Shown here piece by piece: positions 7,448 through 15,657 of a stretch of 36,871 nucleotides of DNA; the first letter of the stretch is position 1, and every line of letters begins with the position of its first letter. The notes beneath the pieces were generated by a model, which did no database searches, had not been told where the DNA came from, and saw only the letters and a program-made list of their open reading frames with translations. Source of the DNA: Candidatus Zhuqueibacterota bacterium. Its GTDB lineage: Bacteria; Zhuqueibacterota; QNDG01; JABMRT01. Location: NCBI GenBank assembly GCA_013202295.1, contig JABMRT010000008.1:1-36871 (forward strand), given 5' to 3'. Position numbers and translations under genes: made by a program.

Positions 7448-8401
7448 ATGGATAATTTAGATGTTATTGTGATCGGTGAGTTAAATGCAGATCTCATTTT
7501 GCAAGATATCCCTTCATTCCCTGAAATGGGAAAAGAGAAAATCGCTAAAAATATGACATTGACCATGGGCAGCGCCTCAGCGCTTATGGCCAGTAATGTC
7601 GCCCAATTGGGATTAAAAACCGGTTTTATCGGGAAAATTGGAGATGACCTTTTTGGTCGTTTGGTGACAGACACATTGCAAGATTTAAATGTGGATATCG
7701 ACGGCATTATGGTTGATGGGAGTGTGCAAACAGGCGTGACGGTTGTGATGAGTTATCCGAGGGACAATGCCATGTTAACCTTTATGGGCGGCATGGAAGA
7801 TTTTTCTGTTCGCAATGTCGATCCGGATTATCTCGGAAGAGCACGACATATGCATCTTTCATCATACTACCTTCAACCGGGTATGCGTGAAGGGTGTAAT
7901 GAATTATTTAAAATGGCAAAGGAGATGGGACTTACGACCTCTTTTTACCCGGGTTGGGATCCCTCGGAAAACTGGGAAGATGACATTTTTGAAGTGCTGC
8001 CCTATGTAGATATCCTGTTTTGTACCAAGAAAGAGGGACAGTGTATCAGTAAACAGAAAAGTGTCGAAGACGTGCTAAATAAACTTAATGAAGTGGTCTC
8101 AACTGTTTTAATTACATCAGGAAGTGAGGGCGCTATTTGCTGTCAATCTGATGGGAATATCGTCAAGGTCAATGCCTATCCGATCGTACCGATTGATACC
8201 ACAGGAGCCAAGGAAAGTTTTCATGCAGGCTTTCTTCTGAAATGGCTTGAACAGGCTGATCTGGAAACGTGCATGCGATATGGAAGCGCATGCGGTGCCA
8301 TTGCTTGTACAAGAATCGGAGGAGGTTCTGACAGCTATTTTGATTTAAATGAGTTAGAACATTTTCTTAAAACTAACCCAAAAGATATTATCAGTCATTA
8401 A
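7448..8401 (+). CDS. PfkB-family paralogue with altered catalytic motif (possible pseudokinase)
   Basis: A 317-residue protein clearly paralogous to the kinase at 2190-3143: both start with the same VI-GELN-D-I strand, PSFPEMGKEK and a LGLTTSF block. Several kinase residues differ. The catalytic GAGDSF reads GAKESF, so the base Asp is Glu256 and the adjacent Gly is Lys255. The N-x-x-E motif reads TKKE, and FDPQWDP reads FYPGWDP. The fold, length and reading frame are intact, and the gene is embedded in an operon with 15- and 26-base gaps, so it is kept. It may be a non-catalytic partner or sensor, or a kinase with changed chemistry. Loss of ordinary kinase activity is inferred from the motif changes. 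Confidence 0.85.
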   Translation: MDNLDVIVIGELNADLILQDIPSFPEMGKEKIAKNMTLTMGSASALMASNVAQLGLKTGFIGKIGDDLFGRLVTDTLQDLNVDIDGIMVDGSVQTGVTVVMSYPRDNAMLTFMGGMEDFSVRNVDPDYLGRARHMHLSSYYLQPGMREGCNELFKMAKEMGLTTSFYPGWDPSENWEDDIFEVLPYVDILFCTKKEGQCISKQKSVEDVLNKLNEVVSTVLITSGSEGAICCQSDGNIVKVNAYPIVPIDTTGAKESFHAGFLLKWLEQADLETCMRYGSACGAIACTRIGGGSDSYFDLNELEHFLKTNPKDIISH

Positions 8402-8427
8402 TAAAAATTAGGCGTTATAAGCGAATT

Positions 8428-9720
8428 ATGTTAAAAGAAATTATTAATACGCATAAACAGGGCAAACCAGTTGGAATTTATTCGGTTTGTTCATCCAATC
8501 CCTATGTTATGGAAGCCGCCATGCAGCAGGCGCAAAAGGATGACAGTGTTCTGCTCATTGAATCCACATCAAATCAAGTGGATCAATTTGGCGGATATAC
8601 CGGGATGAAACCTGTTGATTTTGTGGATTATGTAAAAAAATGCAGCAAACGGATGCAATTTCCTTTTGAGCGGATTATTTTGGGTGGAGATCATCTCGGA
8701 CCCAATGTATGGCAGGATCAATCCGCTGAAAAAGCCATGTCGTTTGCACTAGAGCAGGTTGAAGCTTATGTGAAAGCAGGTTATTCTAAAATCCATCTGG
8801 ATTCCAGCATGCGATGCGCGGATGATCCAGGAGATAATGGTAGTGCTCTTTCCACTGAAACAATTGCAGAGCGAGCAGCGCTTCTTTGTGAACGTTCCGA
8901 AAAGGCAGCCATTGATCAGACTTCTAAACCCGTCTATATAATCGGCACAGAAGTACCGGTTCCAGGCGGCGCCCATGAAGATCTGGATGTTTTAAAACCC
9001 ACATCCATTATTGATTTGGCCGAGACTATCGAAATAACAAAAGAAGCTTTTTATAATAAACATTTGGAGGCTGCCTGGGATCGCGTGATTGCTGTGGTGG
9101 TTCAGCCGGGAGTTGAATTCAGCGATACCACGGTTGTGGAATATGATCCGAACAGTGCCAAAGAGTTGTCGCTCTTTATCATACAAAATGAACAGATGGT
9201 TTTTGAAGCGCACTCCACAGATTATCAGCGAAAAGAAAGTTTGAGGGAAATGGTAGAAGATCATTTTGCGATCCTTAAAGTTGGTCCTGCTTTGACTTAT
9301 GCTATGCGCGAAGCTGTTTTTGCTCTCGCAAGTATTGAAGAAGAGTTGAATCCATTACGAAAAGCATGGACACTTTCTCGAATCCGTGTTGCTCTGGAAA
9401 ATATCATGTTGGAAAATCCTAAATATTGGGTAAAGCATTATCATGGAAATGAAGACGACCAGGGATTTGCCAGAAAATACAGTTACAGTGATCGCATTCG
9501 TTACTATTGGCCTATACCTGAAATTGAAACAGCACTCACGCAACTTGTGAAGAACCTGTCTACAATTGAGATTCCTCTCACCCTATTGAGTCAGACAATG
9601 CCGAATCAATACTGGGCTGTACGTAATGGTTTAATAAAAGCTTCACCAGAAGATTTAATTCGTCATAAAGTGGGCGAGGTATTGCAAATGTATGCTTCGG
9701 CAACTGAACAGGGGAAATGA
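8428..9720 (+). CDS. gatZ: GatZ/KbaZ-family protein (tagatose-bisphosphate aldolase subunit or tagatose-6-phosphate 4-epimerase)
   Basis: A 430-residue cytoplasmic TIM-barrel protein of the GatZ/KbaZ family at full length. Visible conserved blocks are GIYSVCSSNPYVMEAAM, LGGDHLGPNVWQ, KIHLDSSMRC, GTEVPVPGGAHE, VVVQPGVEF and FEAHSTDYQ. In E. coli GatZ and KbaZ are needed for full activity of the class II tagatose-1,6-bisphosphate aldolases GatY and KbaY. Other family members are tagatose-6-phosphate 4-epimerases. No GatY/KbaY-type aldolase is encoded in the window, which favours the epimerase reading, giving fructose-6-phosphate directly. It lies between the altered PfkB protein and a lipoprotein glycosidase, in the same operon. 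The ATG at 8428 has only a weak ribosome binding site. Confidence 0.88.
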   Translation: MLKEIINTHKQGKPVGIYSVCSSNPYVMEAAMQQAQKDDSVLLIESTSNQVDQFGGYTGMKPVDFVDYVKKCSKRMQFPFERIILGGDHLGPNVWQDQSAEKAMSFALEQVEAYVKAGYSKIHLDSSMRCADDPGDNGSALSTETIAERAALLCERSEKAAIDQTSKPVYIIGTEVPVPGGAHEDLDVLKPTSIIDLAETIEITKEAFYNKHLEAAWDRVIAVVVQPGVEFSDTTVVEYDPNSAKELSLFIIQNEQMVFEAHSTDYQRKESLREMVEDHFAILKVGPALTYAMREAVFALASIEEELNPLRKAWTLSRIRVALENIMLENPKYWVKHYHGNEDDQGFARKYSYSDRIRYYWPIPEIETALTQLVKNLSTIEIPLTLLSQTMPNQYWAVRNGLIKASPEDLIRHKVGEVLQMYASATEQGK

Positions 9721-9780
9721 TTCAACTCGGTTATTAAATCGTGAATACTGAGTGTAAAAACCCAAATGAAAGGAAATTTT

Positions 9781-11847
9781 ATGAATACAACATATCACAA
9801 ATATTTCGTAGGGCTATTTTGTCTGATCGTGTTGTTCGTGTTATCATGCGCCGTTAGTCAAAATGGCGACTTATCCGTAAAAGGAAAAAATATCCAGATT
9901 AAGTTTAATGAGCAGTTGCAGAGTAAAATTGTGGCGAAATTTGACAATCGTGAAGTCGAACTAGGTGATTTTAATGATTCAGAGTATATTGCAATATCTG
10001 GAAAAACCGTAACGGATATCCCATTTGTAAAAAAAGCGACTCGTAGAATTAAAGATGAAATTGGCTCGGGTAAAGAAACAAATTTTGTTGGGGAAAATGA
10101 CACGCTAAAAAAGGAAATTGCAATTACCATCTATAAAAATTTTCCAACAATGGCTGTATTTCAGGTGACATACACCAATAAGAGTGAAAGCGATCTTTTG
10201 GTCGAATCATGGACGAACAATAACTATACGATTTCTGCAAAATCTGATAGCAGTGAAGACGTTCCGTTCTGGTCATTCAATGGTGGTTCTTACACGACCA
10301 GACCGGATTGGATCCTTCCCATCAAAGAGGGGTTTGAACAACAAAATTATATGGGAATGAACCATACAGATTACGGCGGCGGAACACCGGTAAGTGATGT
10401 TTGGCACAGAGAAGCAGGTCTTGCAGTTGGCCATTTGGAAACTGTTGCAAAACTGGTTTCACTTCCAATTACAATGCCTACTGCTGATGAAGCAAATGTA
10501 GCAGTTACTTTTGATATCAATAAAACGTTGAAACCAGGTGAAAGTGTTACTACATTTAAAACATTTGTCTCTGTCCATACTGGCGATAATTTCTCTACGC
10601 TTTCTGAATATAGCCGGATGATGGATTTGCTAGGCATAAAAATGCCAGATTATCCTGAAACAAGCTATGAACCAATCTGGTGCGCCTGGGGATATGAACG
10701 AAATTTTAAAACCGAACAGATTTATGGCGCGCTCCCAAAAGCAAAAGAATTGGGTTTCGAATGGGCTGTATTGGATGATGGATTTCAGACTGGCGAAGGT
10801 GACTGGACTAGTTTGATTAAAAGCAAATTTCCCAAGGGTGAGGAGTCAATGAAAGAATTTGTTGACACAATTCACGAACAAGGGATGAAAGCAAAGTTGT
10901 GGTGGGCTCCAATGGCTGTCGATCCAGGAACAGACTTGATAAAAGAACATCCTGAATATTTACTTTTAAATGAAGATGGCAGCACACAGGATATTGAGTG
11001 GTGGGATTCCTACTATCTGTGTCCGGCAGATCCAAATGTACAGAAATATACAAAAGATTTAGTAGTAAAATTTATGAAAGACTGGGGCTACGATGGATTG
11101 AAAATAGACGGACAACATCTGAATGGCGCTCCGCCATGTTATAATCCCGCACATAACCATAAACGACCGGAAGAATCTGTAGAAGGTGTTGCTGAATTTT
11201 TTAAAATTATTTATGAGACTGCCCGGAGCATTAATCCAGACGCCGTTGTCGAAATTTGTCCCTGTGGTGCTACCTATGCATTTCATACGCTGCCGTATAA
11301 TAATCAACCTGTTGCATCCGATCCTATGAGTAACTGGCAGATCCGCTTAAAGGGAAAGACCTTTAAAGCACTCATGGGCCCGCAGGTCCCCTATTATGGT
11401 GATCATGTGGAACACTCTGCCAGCAAAGACGATTTTGCAATCACTGTAGGTATTGGCGGTGTGATCGGTACAAAATTTACCTGGCCGGTTGGGTCAGGGC
11501 CGAGACCAAGGACTGATTTGACACCAGAAAAAGAAGCCCACTTTAAAAAATGGGTTGATATCTATAATGAGAAGATGCTGCCTAAAGGCAATTATCGGGG
11601 TGATTTGTATGATATAGGATTTGATAGACCCGAAGCCCACGCCAATCAAAAAGAAGATAAAATGTACTATGCTTTTTATGCAGATAATTTTGATGGCACT
11701 TTAGAATTAAGAGGATTGGATAAGAAAAAATATTCCATCACTGACTATGTTGCTGATAAAGATCTGGGACAAGTTGAAGGTCCTGATGCATTATTAAAAG
11801 TTTCCTTTGAAAATAATTTACTTATCGAATTGTCGCCTATTCAATAA
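9781..11847 (+). CDS. Lipoprotein alpha-galactosidase-like enzyme, GH36-related (clan GH-D), copy 1
   Basis: The protein has 688 residues with a lipoprotein signal (LFVLSCAVSQ, Cys about residue 24). A beta-sandwich N-terminal domain precedes a TIM barrel and a small beta C-terminal domain, the GH36 layout. The barrel keeps the substrate-binding pair Asp332-Asp333 (LDDG), the nucleophile Asp443 in LKID with Lys441 two residues before it, and the acid/base Asp514 in ASDP. It also carries PPCYNPAHNH after the nucleophile and EICPCG before the acid/base, in place of the usual GH36 Cys-Ser-Gly-Gly motif. Of the three copies in the window this is the most canonical, so alpha-galactosidase activity is most likely here. 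The start at 9781 follows AAAGGAAA; 9766 would add five residues. It ends the permease-gatZ operon. Confidence 0.85.
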   Translation: MNTTYHKYFVGLFCLIVLFVLSCAVSQNGDLSVKGKNIQIKFNEQLQSKIVAKFDNREVELGDFNDSEYIAISGKTVTDIPFVKKATRRIKDEIGSGKETNFVGENDTLKKEIAITIYKNFPTMAVFQVTYTNKSESDLLVESWTNNNYTISAKSDSSEDVPFWSFNGGSYTTRPDWILPIKEGFEQQNYMGMNHTDYGGGTPVSDVWHREAGLAVGHLETVAKLVSLPITMPTADEANVAVTFDINKTLKPGESVTTFKTFVSVHTGDNFSTLSEYSRMMDLLGIKMPDYPETSYEPIWCAWGYERNFKTEQIYGALPKAKELGFEWAVLDDGFQTGEGDWTSLIKSKFPKGEESMKEFVDTIHEQGMKAKLWWAPMAVDPGTDLIKEHPEYLLLNEDGSTQDIEWWDSYYLCPADPNVQKYTKDLVVKFMKDWGYDGLKIDGQHLNGAPPCYNPAHNHKRPEESVEGVAEFFKIIYETARSINPDAVVEICPCGATYAFHTLPYNNQPVASDPMSNWQIRLKGKTFKALMGPQVPYYGDHVEHSASKDDFAITVGIGGVIGTKFTWPVGSGPRPRTDLTPEKEAHFKKWVDIYNEKMLPKGNYRGDLYDIGFDRPEAHANQKEDKMYYAFYADNFDGTLELRGLDKKKYSITDYVADKDLGQVEGPDALLKVSFENNLLIELSPIQ

Positions 11848-11896
11848 ATAGTGGTTTGTATACAAAGGGCTAAAATGTTAATAGATAGAACTTTTA

Positions 11897-12370
11897 ATGC
11901 ATAATTCAATAACAATAGATCACTTATCAAACCACAAGAATTTTATTCCTATGATAGCAAAATGGCAATATGATCAATGGGGATATCTTCACCCCGACCA
12001 AACACTGGATGATAGAATTGAAAAATTAAAAGCATTGACCCATTGTAGTGAAATACCCACAACAGTCATCGCTTTTTATAATCAAGAAGTGATCGGATCT
12101 GCGAGTCTTGTTGAATATGATATGGGTACACATAAAGAATGGTCGCCCTGGCTTGCTTGTGTTATTGTAAATTCGAAATTTAGAAGTAAAGGCGTTGGAA
12201 CTGCGATGGTTCAACGTATCATTGACGAAGCCAAGTTGTTAAAAGTCAAAAAAGTTTATTTATATACTTTTGATAAACAAAAATTCTATACTCGTTTGGG
12301 ATGGGAATTGATTATGAATGATTTTTACCGAGAATATCAGGTTGCTATCATGGAACGTCAAATCCGGTAA
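11897..12370 (+). CDS. GNAT-family N-acetyltransferase
   Basis: A 157-residue cytoplasmic protein with the GNAT acetyl-CoA-binding motif A (VIVNSKFRSKGVGTAMVQRI, with the R-x-x-G-x-G/A element), preceded by a strand and followed by KKVYLYTFDKQKFYTRLGW, the usual motif B. It would transfer an acetyl group from acetyl-CoA to an amine. It begins 49 bases after the GH36-like gene and is probably co-transcribed. An amino sugar or its phosphate could be the acceptor, but GNAT proteins are very diverse and nothing in the sequence fixes the substrate. The ATG at 11897 has no strong ribosome binding site. Confidence 0.8.
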   Translation: MHNSITIDHLSNHKNFIPMIAKWQYDQWGYLHPDQTLDDRIEKLKALTHCSEIPTTVIAFYNQEVIGSASLVEYDMGTHKEWSPWLACVIVNSKFRSKGVGTAMVQRIIDEAKLLKVKKVYLYTFDKQKFYTRLGWELIMNDFYREYQVAIMERQIR

Positions 12371-12536
12371 AATCGATTAAACAATTTTTGAGTAGGAGAA
12401 TTTCAGAATAACTTAAATGTAAAAAAATTGAGACTATACTTTATTTCTAAACCGGTTAGGGTTTTTGATTGGAGGTGAAGGTAAAAACATTTTGATCGCA
12501 TCAATTCACTAAAAAACGTATGCAAGGAGGAATGGG

Positions 12537-15500
12537 ATGAAAAAACAATGGTTTAGTAAAAGAGTTACAATTTTATTTGTATCTATGCTTTTTGTTTTTC
12601 TGTGCAGTTCTATTATTACTGCAGGAACAACAGGGAAAATTGCAGGTAAGGTGATAGATGTTGCAACTGGAGACGCTTTGCCGGGAACAAATATTATTGT
12701 AGTGGGAACAAATTTGGGAGCTGCCTCTGATGATGAGGGTGATTTTTATGTTCTCAATATCCAGCCTGGAGTCTATTCTGTAAAAGCGACTATGATGGGT
12801 TACACGATACAAATCCAAACCGATGTCCTGGTCAATATTGACAGAACAACTCCAGTAGATTTTAGTCTTGAAACAACAACAATCGAGGGTGAGGTAGTTA
12901 CTATTATTGCGGGCAGGGACGTTATTCACAGGGACATTTCTTCCAGCCAAGTTATTTCTGATGTTACTGATATTGTGCAAGTTCCTATGGTAACAAATAT
13001 TGAAGATTTTATCAGTCTGCAAGGGGGTATCGAAGGTGATATGATCCGTGGTGGTTCGATTGATCAGACTGGTTTTATGCTCGATGGCCTCATGATGGTG
13101 GACAATCGGTCAAACACACCGATGATGTCCGTTAATCTAAGCTCTGTTCAGGAAGTTTCGATTATCAAGGGAGGATTTAACGCTGAATACGATAATGTAC
13201 GTTCAGGATTAGTTAATGTTGTCACAAAAGAAGGTGACGTAGAAAAATATAGTGGATCCATTGATTTTCAAAGGATTCCGGCTAATCTTAAACATAGTGG
13301 TGCGTCACTTTATAATCCGAGCAACTATTATTTACGACCTTACCTTGATCCCGAAGTCTGCTTTGAAGGCACAGCAGTGGGTGGTTGGTCGCAAGAAATG
13401 CAAGATCAATATCCCAGTTTCCTTGGATGGGATAATTTTTCAGCAGTAATGGCTGGCCAGGGTATTAACATCACTCCAACAGAAGCACGTGAATTATTCA
13501 TGTATCAACATCAAGTAGAAGGCGCTGATGCGGTTGGCGGAAAAGTTGGTAAATATGGTGATCAACCAGATTTCAATTTTGATGCTGGTTTTGGCGGCCC
13601 TGTTCCATTGATTGGTGAATATTTGGGAGATTTAACATTTTTTACATCCTATCGGTTAAACAAGGAAATGTTTGGTTTGCCAACAAGTAGAGATTATTTT
13701 TCTGAAGATAATTTTTTAATGAAATTAACTTCTCGAATTACGCCAAGTATGAAGTTGACACTTGAAGGCACATACGGTGAAACTCATACTGTGGCCAGTG
13801 TTGTAGATAATTTCCAGAATCTTGAAGGTGATTTCCGTGCCGGCAGTGATTATGGACGTGTGAATTATGTCCCAGGTGGAAGCGATATTTTTGATACCAA
13901 TCTCGGTTTAAATCCTGAAAATATTTATTCCCATCGAGGTGCTGCCAATTTATATTGGCCAAGTTCATTAAGTCCGTTTGATATTTATCGTTCGATGCAG
14001 GGAATTTCATTCGATCATGTTTTGAGTCCCAGTACTTTCTATAATGTTCGAATTTCCCATATTCGTGTTAAAAATGTTTGTAGTGGACCCGATGCATGGC
14101 GGAATCCCGCAACCGTTAAATCTTTTGGTGATATTGCTGTAGATGAGCAACCCTTTGGATTTTGGTGGGAAGGCGGCCCTCAAATAATGGCTGGCGACGG
14201 GATGTTGATCGCGGCCATTGGTGCTGGCGCCAGAGATTATTCTGAAGTAAACACGCTTAACATTAAGTTCGATCTCACAAGTCAGGTCAATAAATATAAT
14301 CAAATTAAAACAGGTTTTGTCTTTAATTATGATGATATGAACACCCATATGGAAAAAGTCAGTCAGTATGCCCCCGGTGACAGCTGGGTGAATAAATGGC
14401 GACAATTTCCATATCGAATCGGCGCTTATGCCCAGGATAAATTAGAGTTCGAAGGGCTTATTGCTAATATAGGAATGCGGTTGGATTATATGCAGCCAAA
14501 TACAGACTGGTATGATGTAGATCGTTATTCTGAAGAACTGAGCAAACAAAATAAAGACCAATTAACCACTGATGCGGCATCGAGCGAAGCTAAAAGTCAT
14601 TTAAAAATAAGCCCACGCCTTGGAATTTCGCATCCTATCGGCGATAAAGCCAAACTTTATTTTAATTATGGACATTTTTATTCAATGGCTCCCGCGTTTG
14701 ATTTATATCAAATCGATTATGGTCTGGCTGCAGATGGTATCACATTTTTAGGAAATCCGTCAGCGGATTTGCCAAAAACGGTTTCCTATGAACTGGGTTT
14801 TGAATATGATATCGCTGATATGTATCTTGTTCATGTTTCAGGATATTATAAAGATGTAACCGATGAAACGGGACAAATTGCTTATGAAAATATCAGTGGT
14901 AGCGTTTCTTATACCACAATTGAAAATAACCAATTCGCTGATATCCGTGGATTTGAAATTCGTCTTGAAAAACGTTATGGGACCTGGTTCACAGGCTGGC
15001 TTAATTACAATTACATGGTTGCGGTTGATGGTCGTTTAGGAAGAGAAACGTATTATCAGGATCGGGCACGTCAAGTTCGAGAAGGATTATATAATCCTTA
15101 TTTCGAGACTCCTTTGGCGCAACCTTATGCTCGAGCTAATTTGTCTTTGCATAGTCCAAAGAAATTTGGTCCTTCCGTATTGGGTCAAAATGTTTTTGGA
15201 AATATAAATGTCACTTCTATTCTTACATGGAAAAAGGGCGATTATGAATCGGTGGCCGACTTAAAAACACAAACGATAAGCACCGAAGATGATATCGCCC
15301 AATGGCGTGATGAATATAATGTCGATCTGCGGATTAGTAAAACTGTCGATCTTGGCACGATGAGTGGGTTGCTCTATCTCGATGTTCATAATCTGTTTAA
15401 TTCTAAATTTTTGCGTGATAATGGATTTGCCAGCGACGCTGACCGACGTGATTATCTCAGATCGTTACATTTGCCTGAATATGCCGGCGATGAATATCAA

Positions 15501-15632
15501 AGCGCTGGGTTGACAGCAGGTAATGACAAAATTGGCGATGTTGACAAAGACTACATCAATATGCCAAACCGTGCTTTCCTAACCTATTTAGATCCGAGAG
15601 TTATAGTGATGGGTTTAAAATTTAATTTCTAA
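12537..15632 (+). CDS. SusC-like TonB-dependent outer-membrane receptor
   Basis: A 1031-residue outer-membrane protein. It has a signal peptide to about residue 29, a carboxypeptidase-regulatory-like beta domain (about 31-115, GKIAGKVIDVATGDALPGTN), a TonB plug domain (about 125-235, with MIRGGSIDQTGFMLDG), and a long beta-barrel ending in the aromatic residue typical of outer-membrane barrels (MGLKFNF). Such receptors take up glycans or other large ligands with energy from TonB. A strong AAGGAGG site lies nine bases before ATG 12537. No SusD-type lipoprotein follows; instead come a FlgD-tailed secreted protein, a PorV-like protein and an IPT/propeller lipoprotein. The ligand may be the galactosidic glycan handled by the flanking enzymes. 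Confidence 0.9.
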   Translation: MKKQWFSKRVTILFVSMLFVFLCSSIITAGTTGKIAGKVIDVATGDALPGTNIIVVGTNLGAASDDEGDFYVLNIQPGVYSVKATMMGYTIQIQTDVLVNIDRTTPVDFSLETTTIEGEVVTIIAGRDVIHRDISSSQVISDVTDIVQVPMVTNIEDFISLQGGIEGDMIRGGSIDQTGFMLDGLMMVDNRSNTPMMSVNLSSVQEVSIIKGGFNAEYDNVRSGLVNVVTKEGDVEKYSGSIDFQRIPANLKHSGASLYNPSNYYLRPYLDPEVCFEGTAVGGWSQEMQDQYPSFLGWDNFSAVMAGQGINITPTEARELFMYQHQVEGADAVGGKVGKYGDQPDFNFDAGFGGPVPLIGEYLGDLTFFTSYRLNKEMFGLPTSRDYFSEDNFLMKLTSRITPSMKLTLEGTYGETHTVASVVDNFQNLEGDFRAGSDYGRVNYVPGGSDIFDTNLGLNPENIYSHRGAANLYWPSSLSPFDIYRSMQGISFDHVLSPSTFYNVRISHIRVKNVCSGPDAWRNPATVKSFGDIAVDEQPFGFWWEGGPQIMAGDGMLIAAIGAGARDYSEVNTLNIKFDLTSQVNKYNQIKTGFVFNYDDMNTHMEKVSQYAPGDSWVNKWRQFPYRIGAYAQDKLEFEGLIANIGMRLDYMQPNTDWYDVDRYSEELSKQNKDQLTTDAASSEAKSHLKISPRLGISHPIGDKAKLYFNYGHFYSMAPAFDLYQIDYGLAADGITFLGNPSADLPKTVSYELGFEYDIADMYLVHVSGYYKDVTDETGQIAYENISGSVSYTTIENNQFADIRGFEIRLEKRYGTWFTGWLNYNYMVAVDGRLGRETYYQDRARQVREGLYNPYFETPLAQPYARANLSLHSPKKFGPSVLGQNVFGNINVTSILTWKKGDYESVADLKTQTISTEDDIAQWRDEYNVDLRISKTVDLGTMSGLLYLDVHNLFNSKFLRDNGFASDADRRDYLRSLHLPEYAGDEYQSAGLTAGNDKIGDVDKDYINMPNRAFLTYLDPRVIVMGLKFNF

Positions 15633-15657
15633 GTAACAAGTAAAAGGGAGTACAATA

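Noticed and set aside
12573-13022. Minus-strand open frame of 149 codons inside the TonB receptor gene
   Set aside because: It is fully inside a strongly supported receptor gene, is rich in Asn, Ser, Cys and Ile without domain features, and has no ribosome binding site. It is a shadow frame.
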